Of a stretch of DNA of 64,000 nucleotides, positions 22,137 through 33,300 are shown piece by piece (position 1 is the first letter of the stretch; every line of letters begins with the position of its first letter). The DNA is taken from the NCBI RefSeq assembly GCF_000143415.4, contig NW_003314300.1:1534230-1598229 (forward strand), written 5' to 3'. The DNA is from Selaginella moellendorffii. Taxonomy: Eukaryota; Streptophyta; Lycopodiopsida; Selaginellales; Selaginellaceae. The position numbers and the translations under genes were made by a program. The notes beneath the pieces are model-generated. The model did no database searches, was not told where the DNA came from, and was given only the letters and a program-made list of their open reading frames with translations.

Positions 22137-23280
22137 ATGCCAGGTCCACTATGGATCGTAGTGCTCCTGGTCGGTTCTAGCACTCTCATCCTCCTCTTCA
22201 GGCAAAACTCCATCGCTTCATTCACAATGATCCTCTCCAAGTTCCCTACCACAAGATCCCAAGACTTCAAGATCCCTCCAAGAGTCGATCCAACCCAGGC
22301 CCTTTCCAGAGTTCCCCGGATCCGAAGCTCCATCAGCGACGCCACGCGATCGCGCAATTGCCTCTGGCACCCCTCCAATGGGGTCGACGATGACTGCTGG
22401 AACGCTCTCCGGCGGGATCAGTACCTGCGCAGCCTGGACGAGCTCTACCAATCCCCGGACGAGGAGCTGGATCGATTCAAGCCCAACTCCAACTGGCAGA
22501 TATTCGATCTCATCACGCCCACGTACCACTGCGACGCGAACTCCCTGCAGAGGATCGGAGCTTCCGGCGATGGCGGCAAGTGGCTCTGTGGTCCGATCCG
22601 AGTCCTCGGCCCCAAGTGCGTGATCTTCTCGCTGGGATCAAACAACCAGTTCGATTTCGAGGAGGCGATCCACGCACACACGAATGGCGAGTGTGAGATC
22701 CACACTTTCGATTGCACGGGGCAGTGGTCCAACCCAAAGACGAGCTTCCATCCGTGGTGTCTCGGGGGAATCGATGGAAAGGATGAACATGGCAGGATTT
22801 TCAAGAGGCTTAGCACTGCCGCGAGAGAGATTGGAGTGACGAGCATCTCTCTTCTCAAGATGGACATCGAGCATGGCGAGTATGAGGTGTTCGAGGGGTT
22901 TAAATCCGAGAACGAGGTAAGCTTCCATGGTTCTTGGCGTGAAGATTTCTAGTTGAGTTTTGAGTTGTTTGCCAACTTTTTCTCGAGTTTCTTGCATGCC
23001 GTACAGGAGTTCTTGCCCGACCAGATCCTGTTTGAGCTCCACACAATATATTATCCGTCGAAAACGAGCAAGCACAAAGACGATTGGCCGCGAACAATCA
23101 TGGATCTCGTCCGAGACATTGACGCCATGGGGTATAGCTTTGCATTCCAGGAGAAAAATTTGGTATCCAGTAAGTCTTGGAGTTTGATCATCTTACACAA
23201 CTCTAAAGTTTCATTTCTTGCGTTTTGCAGCGTGTTGCACTGAGTACGTCATCGTACGGGACAGGCCCAAACAAATGTGA
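22137..23280 (+). CDS. METTL24-like membrane-anchored protein, copy 3
   Basis: Three exons, 22137-22916, 23007-23169 and 23231-23280; 330 aa. MPGPLWIVVLLVGSSTLILL is the membrane anchor. The core carries the same signatures as copies 1 and 2 (SNGVDDDCWNALRRDQYLRS, IFSLGSNNQFDFEEAIHAHT, LLKMDIEHGEYEVFEG, EFLPDQILFELH) and ends CCTEYVIVRDRPKQM. Intron positions are identical in all three copies, showing DNA-level duplication. Copies 2 and 3 are nearly identical in exon 1 and point away from each other. Confidence 0.85.
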
Positions 23281-23492
23281 TATGCTAAGCATATTTACTT
23301 CCCGGAGAGGAAATACTGGAGTCTTGCATTGGTTGCTCTGTGACCCTGAAACGAGCTAGCCAAGATCGATGAGCTCAAATCTCGGATGGGCCTGGGCGAG
23401 GATATCATGCTCATTGTCGATGGCGCCGTCAAGAATACTATAAACTTTAAAAGGTGGCGATCCTTTAGGGTTTTTAGGGCTTGTCGGAAGAG

Positions 23493-24600
23493 ATGAAGTA
23501 CACGAAATTGGGGAGCACGGGCTTAGAGGTGAGTTCTTTGGGTTTTGGGGGAGCACCGCTTGGGAGCGTCTTCGGGCCCGTGAGCGAGGAATCGGCAATC
23601 GAGAGCGTCCGTGAGGCGATTCGCCTTGGCATCAATTTCTTTGATGTTTCTCCGTAAGAAACACGGAGCTTCTTCTAAGTTTCTAAAGTGGAAGATTGAT
23701 CTTTCCTCCAGATGCTATGGCAACGCAGAGACAGTCCTGGGAAGAGCTCTCGAGTCCATTCCCAGGGAGAAGTTTGTCGTCTCCACCAAGTGTGGAAGAT
23801 ACAGCGATGGCTTCGACTTTAGCGCGCAGCGAGTGCTCAAGAGCGTCGACGAGAGCTTGGAGCGATTAAAGCTGGACTACATCGACATCATCCACTGCCA
23901 TGACATCGAATTCGGCTCGCTCGATCAAGTAAGATAGCTTAGCAAAAGTCTTATCTGGAACGATACCTCTCTTCCCAGGTGATCTCCGAGACGATCCCAG
24001 CGCTGCTTGGCTTGAAACGACAAGGCAAAGTCCGCTTCATTGGAATGAGCGGACTTCCACTGGCCATCTTTCGCTACGTCTTGGACAGAGTCGAGCCTGG
24101 AACAATCGACGTTATTCTATCATACTGCCACTACTCCCTCAACGATTCCTCGCTCGAGGGTCTAATTCCGTACCTCAAGGACAAAGGAGTCGGGATCATC
24201 ACTGCTTCGCCACTCGCCATGGGATTACTCACGGAGTCTGGTCCTCCGCAGTGGCATCCAGCGCCGGAAGAAATCAAGGTACTGCTAAGTTATAGAACTT
24301 CGGTGTGGAAACCTTTCTTCTTCTTTTTCGTAGGAAGCTTGCGCCAAGGCTGCTACTCACTGCAAACTCAAGGGTCAGAACATCTCGGAGATGGCATTGA
24401 AGTTCTCCCTCTCAAATCCAGATATCGCAATCACTCTAGTTGGAATGTGTACTACCCAGCAAGTCCACGAGAACATCAAGGCAATGGACAATCTCGAAAG
24501 GAGCTCTGTGGACTGCGAGAACATTCTTGACGAAGTGAAAGAGATTCTCGCTCCTATCAAGAACAAAACGTGGCCCTGCGGAAGACCAGAGAACAACTGA
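23493..24600 (+). CDS. L-galactose dehydrogenase (aldo-keto reductase)
   Basis: Four exons, 23493-23653, 23712-23928, 23979-24278 and 24334-24600; 314 aa, the normal length. It closely matches plant L-GalDH: MKYTKLGSTGLEVSSLGFGG, APLGSVFGPVSEESAIESVR, STKCGRYSDGFDFSAQRVL and IDIIHCHDIEFGSLDQV. The AKR catalytic tetrad is visible: Asp in FFDVSP, Tyr in CYGNAE, Lys in STKCGRY and His in IIHCHD. The enzyme oxidises L-galactose to L-galactono-1,4-lactone with NAD, the penultimate step of plant ascorbate synthesis, in the cytosol. A telo-box run (TTTAGGGTTTTTAGGGC, 23465-23481) sits just upstream of the ATG. Confidence 0.95.
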
Positions 24601-24676
24601 GAAGACCAAGCTCGTCAAATCTTACCTTCAAAATAATTTTCTAGCTGAAGTAAGTTCTTTGCTGCTTTTATGATAT

Positions 24677-25921
24677 CTAGCAACTTGCACTAAAAACCTG
24701 GAGAATTGCCAAACATTAACGACGGCTAACAGAATAAGAACAAGCAAACCTGTACAACATTGTGGATTGTGATGTTGAGGTACTGAGCCCGAATCGATTG
24801 CTTAAACACGGTCACCTGAATCCAATCTCTCGTAAGGCGAAAATATGTGACGTTGAATTCACCTTGGACAGGACGATGACTGCTCCTGGCACAATGTCCC
24901 TGCCGAACTCAGTCTCGGCAAGCACTCTCTTGTGGACGGTTCCACCAATCGTGCCTGTCGGATCCTACTCCAGGAACTTTGCTCAAATTATGTTTTCTTT
25001 CCATGACGACTGTACCTTGAGTGTCACAAAAGCGTCTCCGCATCCATTTGGAGTACACGATTGGATTATCGCAAGCAGCTGATCGAGAAAACCATGTAAA
25101 CTACGGGGTAAAGAAGATGGTCGTCCAGATAATGGCAATATAGTTTACCTGGGGAATACGTTCGACACAAGGGGATGACTTGATATGGCTGATTGTGGAA
25201 TCACGGCGTGAGTACTTCACTGTCGTGGAAATCAAGTCATGAAAGAGAGAGAAGAAAGAAACAAGATGAGCTTACCCGGATCAATCTCGCCGATCTGACA
25301 GTAGCGAAGGGCCGCCAGCCACGCAGAACTTCTAAAGTCCGAGTGATCAAAAGGATTTTCTTTGCGCGAAACTTCGCAAGGCTCTGATCGTTTTATGCCC
25401 AGCTGCATGGCCCCGGCTGGTCCTGGAATCGTGTAAGCAAGCTTTTGTGACTTTGCTCCAAAAATCTCTGGAGCATCAAAGTCGTTTTCTAAGCTCCGTT
25501 GTGGAGGTTCTTCGTCGGCTCTTGCAGGACTGCTGGCAACGTTGAGAGTCCTTGGCACAGTCCAGTCAAGACTATCCTCCATGTCCAGGAAATCCAAGAA
25601 CATCGGCTCCTCTGATGCGGTCTTGGCTTTCTTCTGGACGTTACCTTGATCGTTTTCTCGCAAAGATCGCTTGGCACTCGTGCCTAAGATCCTTGCGCTC
25701 TCTCCAAGGCCGAAATCCCGGAAATCAGAGCGGCTCGAGCTTGGATTTTCTGGAAGAGGCGAGACTGCCCGATCGCTACCCGCAAAACCCTGACGGAAAT
25801 CTGGAGTTGTTGCTGGCGCTGCCGTGCCAGCTGCTGCGATCGAATCACTGACCTCTGCTCGATCGCCATTCTTGAGGAACTCGCCAAGATCGAAGTCTAC
25901 CTCAAAATCTTCGAGATCCAT
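24677..25921 (-). CDS. HROB-like homologous recombination OB-fold protein
   Basis: Six exons: 25921-25276, 25219-25149, 25078-25016, 24964-24863, 24815-24750, 24697-24677; 322 aa, all phases consistent. The N-terminus MDLEDFEVDFDLGEFL is acidic, followed by a disordered region with a KKAK cluster, then IPGPAGAMQL and SSAWLAALRYC as in HROB. The small exons encode an OB fold: VERIPQLLAIIQSC, CGDAFVTLKDPTGTIGGTVH, KRVLAETEFGRDIVPGAVIV, QYLNITIHNVVQVFSASC. Animal HROB (C17orf53/MCM8IP) recruits the MCM8-MCM9 helicase during homologous recombination; the same role in this plant is inferred. It is convergent with L-GalDH, with stops 76 bp apart. Telo-box-like AAAACCCTAACCCC (25923-25936) precedes the ATG. 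Confidence 0.82.
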
Positions 25922-26390
25922 AAAAACCCTAACCCCCAAAAAAGATGCAAGAGAATATCCAGTTTTCAAAAAGATGCCAGAGAATATCCACTTTATGATC
26001 CTGACACAGCATCCATGTGGCTTGAGCTTGTCCTGCCACGTAGGCGAGGGCTAGAAAGGCGCTCTTTTTTCTTTTTTCTCTTTTCTCGGGCGATAGTAGA
26101 ATGCTGGATTGATTGTTTCCATTCGATGCCCTAGTTTCAATCCTTCCATAGCTCTTCGCCTGGAAGAATCGTCGGCATCGTCATCCGTGGTCGCGGCGCC
26201 ATCGACCACAGCAATCCAGGTGAGATTTCGCCGGATCCGTCCAGCAGCAGCGGCATTGGGCAGCATTTCGTGTTGCGATCCGGGGAGGTGCAGCTGTAGG
26301 GTTTATAGCGCTTTGCCAGGTTTTTCACACAGGGAATGGATCTCTAGAAAGGATTTCCAGCACTCGAGCAGCATATCTTTGAGAAGGAGA
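25922..26390. promoter_or_regulatory. Divergent upstream region of the HROB-like gene and DPE1
   Basis: 469 bp. It holds AAAACCCTAACCCC next to the HROB start and TGTAGGGTTTATAG at 26295-26308. The plus frame leading into DPE1 is open from about 26109 without an ATG and is Ser/Arg-rich, so a plastid transit peptide may once have been encoded here, with its start codon lost or in an unseen exon. Confidence 0.35.
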
Positions 26391-27900
26391 ATGGTTTCCA
26401 GTGCTCTATCGCCGGGGGATGATTTGCCAGACGAGTATGAGAAGGATGATCCTTCAAAGAAGGCCATGCCCAGAAGAGCTGGGATTATTTTGCATCCTAC
26501 TTCATTGCCTGGACCGCATGGGATTGGAGACCTTGGTCCAGACGCTTTTAGATTTCTCGATTGGCTCGAGTCTACTGGATGTCGCATTTGGCAGGTATTC
26601 TAGCTCTTTGTTTCGTTTGTCTTTGAATCATTCACTTATAGGAGCTCAAGTTTTTGTTCTCGTAGGTTCTGCCATTGGTACCTCCTGGGAGAAAAGCCGG
26701 AGAGGATGGATCGCATTACGCTGGACAAGTAAGCGGCGTTTTTCTTTCATCCGAGTTCTTATGTTTTGCGATTGACAGGATGCTAACTGCGGGAATACTC
26801 TTCTGATCTCGCTGACTGAACTCGTCAAAGATAGTCTTCTGGAAGAAGAAGATATTCCTGAGGCTATGTAAGCTGGCTTCTTTTCTTCCTTCGGAAATGA
26901 CTTGTTGCTTACAGACCTGTCGAGAAAATTAACTATGAAGCTGTAGCCGAGCTCAAGGATCCACTGATTCAAAAGGTCTGCCAGTTTCGTTTGCATCACC
27001 GCTTTATTCTTTCCCGTTGTTTCATAGGCTGCAAAGAATTTGGTGCAAAATGGAGGTTCGTTGAAGAAGGATCTCGAAACTTTTCGAAAGAGCCCCCAAA
27101 TTGCATGTAAGTCCATGTTGTGCTTTTTAATGGATGCTCTAATCATGCACCAAATGTAGCCTGGCTGGAAGAAGCTGCTTTATTTGCAGCTATAGATTCA
27201 CATCTCGATGACGGAGCCTGGTGGCTATGGCCAGAGCTCTACGAGATAGAAACCCTTCGGCACTAGATAAAGCTCGGAAAGAGCATAAAGACTTTGTAAG
27301 AACAAAGTGCTAGTTGTTCTAGTTCTAACTCGTTCTATTACAGATTGACGTTTTTATTGCGCAACAATTTTTGTTTCAAAAGCAGTGGCAAGCTTTGCAT
27401 ACGTACACAAATGAAAGAGGAATCAAGATTATTGGCGACATGCCGATTTACGTAGGAGGCCATAGTGCTGATGTTTGGGTCCTTCGGACACAGTTTATGA
27501 TGGTACGCTTCCATTTTCTTTCTCAAATACAAGGAAGAACTCAATATCTCGCAGGACGAAAATACATGCGAACCAGTTCTAGTTAGCGGTGGTCCAAATA
27601 TTTTTAACTTGTCTTTTAGTAATTTTCCAGCCCTTTATACAACTGGAAAGCGATGGCAAACGATGGCTACAAGTGGTGGACCTCAAGAATGAGGCGTGCT
27701 TTTAAGCTTTATGACGAGTTTCGAATCGATTACTTCCGTGGGCTTGCAGGATGCTGGTTATGTCTAAAAGAAGACTGCATATCGAGATTTTTGCTGACAT
27801 TTTTACGTTGCTTAAACAGCTCGCTAGAAAGTGATGCCGAAGACCTGGTATATCCTTTTGAAAGAGAAGGTAGCGCTCATGCTAAGCGCAGGGTGTCATA
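26391..27900 (+). pseudogene. DPE1: Plastid 4-alpha-glucanotransferase (disproportionating enzyme), broken and truncated
   Basis: Exon-like segments: 26391-26594, 26666-26728, 26779-26867, 26915-26975, 27028-27106, 27160-27295, 27344-27502, from 27555, and from 27631. They read as GH77: RRAGIILHPTSLPGPHGIGD, VLPLVPPGRKAGEDGSHYAG, DANCGNTLLISLTELV, IIGDMPIYVGGHSADVW, WKAMANDGYKWWTSRMRRAF, YDEFRIDYFRGLAG. Breaks: one base is missing at about 27235 (WPE should run into ALRDRNPSALDKAR but shifts frame); the exon from 27555 has lost its end and donor; after GLAGCW the homology is lost and a stop falls at about 27900, so the C-terminal half with the remaining catalytic acids is absent. Intact DPE1 recycles maltotriose in plastid starch breakdown. 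This copy should be inactive. All exon-intron positions survive, so it is not a retrocopy. Confidence 0.85.
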
Positions 27901-28070
27901 ACGAGTGATGAGTTTTTAGTTGTTGGGCCTGACCGTTTGGTGGGCTGGACCAGTTAGGTTAAACGGAATCTAAGGAGGGTTTTTGGCAAAAGGGGGGATT
28001 GACAAGCGGGTGTTCACACTTAGGTTCCTGGATTGTCATCCTTGTTTCTAGGAGTCACATTTTCAATCGC

Positions 28071-28175
28071 TACAACAGTCACCTGGATCCAAGACAAATC
28101 TCTCGTAAAACGAAATGATGTACAATTCACCTTGGACAGGAGGATGATTGCTCTGAACTCAGCGCAAGCACTCAG
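28071..28175 (-). pseudogene. Decayed fragment of the HROB-like gene
   Basis: About 105 bp align with HROB exon 5 start, intron 4 and part of exon 4 (24805-24930): CAGTCACCTGGATCC against CGGTCACCTGAATCC, then CTCTCGTAA, AATTCACCTTGGACAGG and GAACTCAGC-CAAGCACTC. About 18 bp of exon 4 are deleted. The intron is retained, so the copy arose from DNA, not mRNA. It lies between the DPE1 pseudogene and the P-loop gene. Confidence 0.7.
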
Positions 28176-28253
28176 GAACTTAGTGCAGTAGTAAGCACAG
28201 TGTAAACGCGCGCCGGATCTCTTGTGAGGCGTCTCTTAGGGTTTTTGGTTGAG

Positions 28254-29602
28254 ATGTGTGCCAAGCGTAGCCGCGATTATGTCACGGTAGAGGAAGCAAG
28301 GGAGGCGGTGAAGACCATCCTCGACATGAATGAAGACGATGTCTTCATCAAAGGCAAGTCCACTCTCCTGCCATATCCAGGCATAGGAGACCCGGTTAAT
28401 AGGCCTCCGGTGGAGCTCAACTACGTGGGTCGCGGGAACACGTTGTTTGAGCTCCTGGGCACCTGGATTTCTGGTCGTGAGGTTTTGATCGTCGGTCCCA
28501 AGGGCATTGGGAAGTCATCCGACTTTCGAGCCATGGCGTGTGTTCTCTACAAGTGGCTCAACACTCCCGACGACGAGGAGAATCGAGAGAAGCGCATGCA
28601 TCTCCAGTTGCGTGAGGGTGTGAAGTACCGGCCAGTTTTTCTGTGGGCAGAGACGTTCCTGATCGATCATGTAGAGGCAACCAAGAACGCGCTTCTCTTC
28701 TCATATCTTGTGGACGAGATCAGGCAAGTCGACGGCTGGCAAGAGACTGAAGCTGCCATCGCGAGCATCGTGTCGATGGAGGAGGCGCTTGGGTTTATCA
28801 AGGAGCGCAAGAAGAACAAAGCAGAAGTGTTTTACTTCTTTATAGACGGAGGCGAGGCACTTGATCCAAGTGATTTCCTTGGGAAGCCAGTGTATGACCA
28901 CGATGCAAAGTCTGCAGCGAAGAAGGATCTGCGCGTCCTTTTGAGCGCGGGTACAAGAATTTGTTGGTGCACTAGTCCGAAAGCAGGTATTTTAAGCAGG
29001 AAGAATCAATTGCCATCGTTCACTTATAAACGCCAGAAAGCTGTCTTTGACGAGGTAAGAAGCTGCCAATATTTTGTTCATGGGTTTCATGCTTGAAAGC
29101 TTTGTTTCAGGAAGAGTATTCCACCTTCTCTGGAAATTGCGTGCTTGGTAAACTTCCAGCTCGTCGTTCCAGCATCGAATACTACACTGGACTCGTCCCG
29201 CTTTTCCTTGATGCTATGTCCGCCTGCTGCGAGACTGTTCTTCGAGACTTGGCGCTCGCTGAAAGTGACACACTTGCAGGCATGCCGTCGTGGATGCAAT
29301 ATGGTCGAAGGAAGACTTTACAAGCAACCGATGAAATGATAACGATGTTGAACGACGAAGATGAGTATTGGGATCGCGTTCTACGGGCCTTTACCCAACA
29401 CAGTGAGATTGATGAGGTGCGGAAAAAGGCCAGTAAGATACAAGTACGAGGTGCGTGCAGAACAGATGCAGACATAGCACGTCTGGACCCGAGTTACGTT
29501 CTTGACGCCAGCACGGGGGAGTACTGCTCCAGCTACATCAAGAGGATCTACTTGAATGTGGTGCGCGAGAAAGAAGACAGTGAAACACTAATGTTTCACT
29601 AG
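28254..29602 (+). CDS. Uncharacterised P-loop NTPase-like protein
   Basis: Two exons, 28254-29054 and 29111-29602, with a 56-bp intron in phase 0; 430 aa. The start is the first ATG (MCAKRSRDYVTVEEAREAVK); earlier in-frame codons begin at a GTG. The Walker A motif is LIVGPKGIGKSS and a Walker-B-like strand is VFYFFIDGGEALD, followed by VLLSAGTRICWCTSP, consistent with a sensor-like strand of a STAND or AAA-type ATPase. An LLPYPGIGDP segment precedes the nucleotide domain. The overall plan resembles P-loop proteins seen in fungal and oomycete host-interaction families, but I cannot assign a family. Telo-box-like CTTAGGGTTTTTGG lies at 28236-28249. It is the last gene before the AT-rich zone. 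Confidence 0.65.
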
Positions 29603-29799
29603 TTTGCTTTGATTTTATCATAAAAGACCTCTTTAACCTAATGTAAAACATCCTTATATACAGTATTAATTGTAAAATTGTGCTGTTTTGAATCTGCCCG
29701 GATATTTGATTGCATTGGAATTTCCTTGCGATCAGATGGCTCTATCCATCTTGAATGGGTCTGACAGCATAACTGTGATGTGTTGGATAAAGGATTATC

Positions 29800-29880
29800 C
29801 CTTTGAATTGCCCGCAATTTATCCCTTTCAAGGGATATATTTAACTTTCTTATTTTAATAATAAGTCTTGGGTAGTCTTT
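29800..29880 (+). repeat. Dispersed repeat block A, copy 1
   Basis: GCAATTTATCCC ... AAGGG-ATAT ... TAACTT ... AAGTCTTGGGTAG matches 43575-43655 in direct orientation, with scattered changes. Confidence 0.65.
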
Positions 29881-30249
29881 TTGGAGTCAAGGCCCTAGCA
29901 CCAAATTGTTCCTTTGTCCCTCTGGGTTGGATAGTTAAGGAGTTGGGAGTGGCTACCATGCAATCCATTGAGCTCGATACCCATTGTTATACCCATGTAG
30001 CCTTGAAATTGAGTACAAATTGCACCAGAGTTCACCATTGTTTTTGTTGAACTAAAGAAAACCTAGGCAATGTAATTGTACTATCTAGACCTTGAAAGCA
30101 GTTGAAGTCATATTTGATCAATGTAGGGCATGATGGTAATGATGCGTTAATATTCCTTGAGAGTTGTGAGAGGAGAATTTATGCTAAAGGATAGCAAAGA
30201 TTTAGAGGAAATTGATAAGAGAATTGAGGGCAACAATAGGGAAGGTTAA

Positions 30250-30362
30250 GTTAGGTAGTAAGTAATTAAATTTTCCATTTTACTTTAGTCATTTAGTTAC
30301 ACCTCTGACCACTTAGAGAAGTTTTTCTCACAACCTTAATAAGTTTTATGTTAATCTATGTT
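30250..30362 (+). repeat. Dispersed repeat block B, copy 1
   Basis: CATTTTACTTTAGTCA, GACCACTT.GAGAA and CTCACAACCT match 40265-40377 in direct orientation. Confidence 0.65.
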
Positions 30363-33300
30363 GATAACATTTTTATTTTTAAATTGTAATGTTTAGATAA
30401 GTGTGTTCAGAAGGAATGTTTAATTGCATTTTATAATTTTAACTTTCCTGTGGGCTTGATATATTTGTATGAATTTATAATATTTTCTTTGGAAAATTTT
30501 TTATATGGTAAAGGTAGTAAGTTTTTCTGTGTAACCTCATTTTGTTATTTATATCATTTAAAACATACTCATAATGAAGAATTGGATACTTTTGTACAAA
30601 ATTTTCTAAGAGAAAGTCTTTAACTTTGTCCCATGGGTCCTTTGGAGTGCAAAAGACATAAAAAGAACACAAATAATTATCTAAATTATGAAAGCATTCT
30701 AAAAATCAAGCATTTTCTAAATATATATTCTATTTAACATTATCAGCCTAAAGCCCCATAATACTTGTAGCTTGCTTAAATGTGTCCTAATAAATATTAT
30801 TAATAGTTTCTAAATTTTAAAAATGATATATCACTTTTTTTGTTAAGATAAAAAACTACAACTCAGTATTAGGTGGATAAACTGAATAAATTCGAGATAT
30901 AACAGTTTTTAAGCATCGAATTTGCTAAAAAAGAATTTCTATAATATATAAGCATATTTAAATTAAAATATTTTGTTAACATTGTATATTTCAGTTTAAA
31001 TGCTACTTAATCATTACCTTCTAAAAAGAAGATGAACAAAAAGAGTTTTCATGTTCTTTCTAATAAATGTTTTTATAAAAGATATAAATCCTATATTAAT
31101 TTTCAAATTTGTGAAACAGTATAATGCATTTATTCATAAAATTTAAGATTGTGACACTATTGAAAGTCATCAACAACTTAATATAATAGTTTAAATTGAG
31201 GTAAGATTTCCAGTTTTTTAACATGCATTATGTGTCTGCCTAGAAATAATACAAAGCCTAATTAATACAGATAATAGATATTAAAACAACCATGTATATG
31301 TTTTGAATTTAAAAAGTCTTATAATACTCTAAATATATATCAACACTAAATGTTGTTTTAAAATTCATTTCTTTTGGAAAACCTTTCAAGCAAGTATCAT
31401 ATATGTAAGGACTATTTGGGTTTAAAGGTTTATTTATGTATCATGTGAGCTGTGATTACTTCAAAAAATTGTATCTTGAAAGTTAGGTAAATGAGGTACT
31501 ATATATTGATCAATAGCACCATAGATACAAATTTTATTATCATGATCTTTTTAAAATATGGGAGTCCTCTTCTATAGAACTCAATTATATATATATATAA
31601 GCTATATGTTTTCCAAATATATAATTTTTTTATTAATAACATTTTGAAAATTTTAATTTTGATATAAAATGCTCTAGAAACTAATTTATAAAAATTTTTC
31701 TAGTCATTCATTTAATTTCAAGTTTTCTATGATTTCAATTTATTTAGTATTACATGTAAAAACATCTAACCCTACCAAAACTTGATGACAAAATAACAAT
31801 TCTACCTAGAATAGTATTTTAAGTTGTCAGTTGATTTGCGACATAGTCCATAATGTCTATATATATTGCAACTTAAAATTGTTTTTTTATGAGTGCAATA
31901 ATAAATAAAAGTATTTCTTTCAACTTTTACATATATATCAACTATAAATTGGAGGCATGCATATTATTGGAGCAATATAGTATATCTTAAACTTATTTTT
32001 GTGCCAGTCTTTATCAAACCTATTTTTATTTAAAATTAATTTTTTATGTTAAATTATCATAATTTATATATAGGTGGTTTGAATGAAAAATAGCTAAATT
32101 TATTTTAAATATTAGATACACAATTCACTACATTATTATACCCTTTGAAGGTCTCCATCTCCAAGATCTTTTCTTAATCCAAAATTCACCACCTATATAT
32201 TCTTCCACTTTTGCATATTGCCAAGACATTTTTATCCTTTCCACTTACCCTAACTCTCACTTTAGATGCTCCTGCCTTGCTACAAATTTTTGTGCCTATG
32301 CATGATGCCAAAAACTAATATATTAATTAATAATACCAATAATCACTAAGGCATGGTCTTTCAGTTAATTAACATGATGGCATTAGAGATCCTAAAGGTA
32401 GTATTAGATTGTCATTCTTATATATTTAAAGAGCTCAATCCATTAAGGTGGAACTCAAGTATTATCTCATATGTTTCGTCTTGTACTGCATTATTCGAAT
32501 ATTATTTCTGATAGTAAAATCTAATTAAAAGTGGATTTGAATGGCAAACAAACTCAACACTTTTGGCATTAAAGTGCCTTTAGCTATGTTACAAATTTTA
32601 AATTTCTTCATTAATTCTAAAGTAGTGGAATAATTTAAGTGTTGAAAAGAATGGCTAAAAAGACCATCCACATCTTCATCAATGTGCCCAATAATTTGTA
32701 AAAAATACTAAAAGGTATCAAAATACATACTTATTCTTGTTTTTAATTCCAAAATTATTAATTTGTAACAATAAATGTGAAAGTATTGATTTAACTATGG
32801 GAGGATATAAAACACCTCGTGAAATATAATTACACTACCTCCAGAATTTTAATTTTTTTTAAAGAATATAAGGTCTTCCATTTTTTTTATGTTCTTTTAT
32901 TGCATTAGTTGACTTCTTGCTAACAAGGTTTTCCATCCATGATTGCATTACAAAGGGTTTTATGTCCAAAAGTGCTTTATGAAGTGGTTGAAAAATAAAC
33001 ATTTCTAGTTATTCCTTTCTTATATAAGATTAAAGATGCTAACATTAAGAGATAACATGATGGCTTTTGAATACCACCTATTCATTCCTTCTTCATTATA
33101 TAATATGTTAAATGTGTAATATCATAAAAAATTCACTATGGATTATAACAGACAATAACTTTGTTGAAAACCATTCCTCCTTTCATAAATCACTCTTTTC
33201 AATTGATGATGAAAAGTTACAACTAAATTTCTTAAATAAAGAGTTGAATCAATTCACTCATTCTAAATATATTTGCACTTATTGTATTAATAACAACTCC

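Noticed and set aside
24762-25082. Plus-strand ORF of 106 codons
   Set aside because: Antisense to the HROB OB-fold exons; the minus-strand reading has splice sites and homology.
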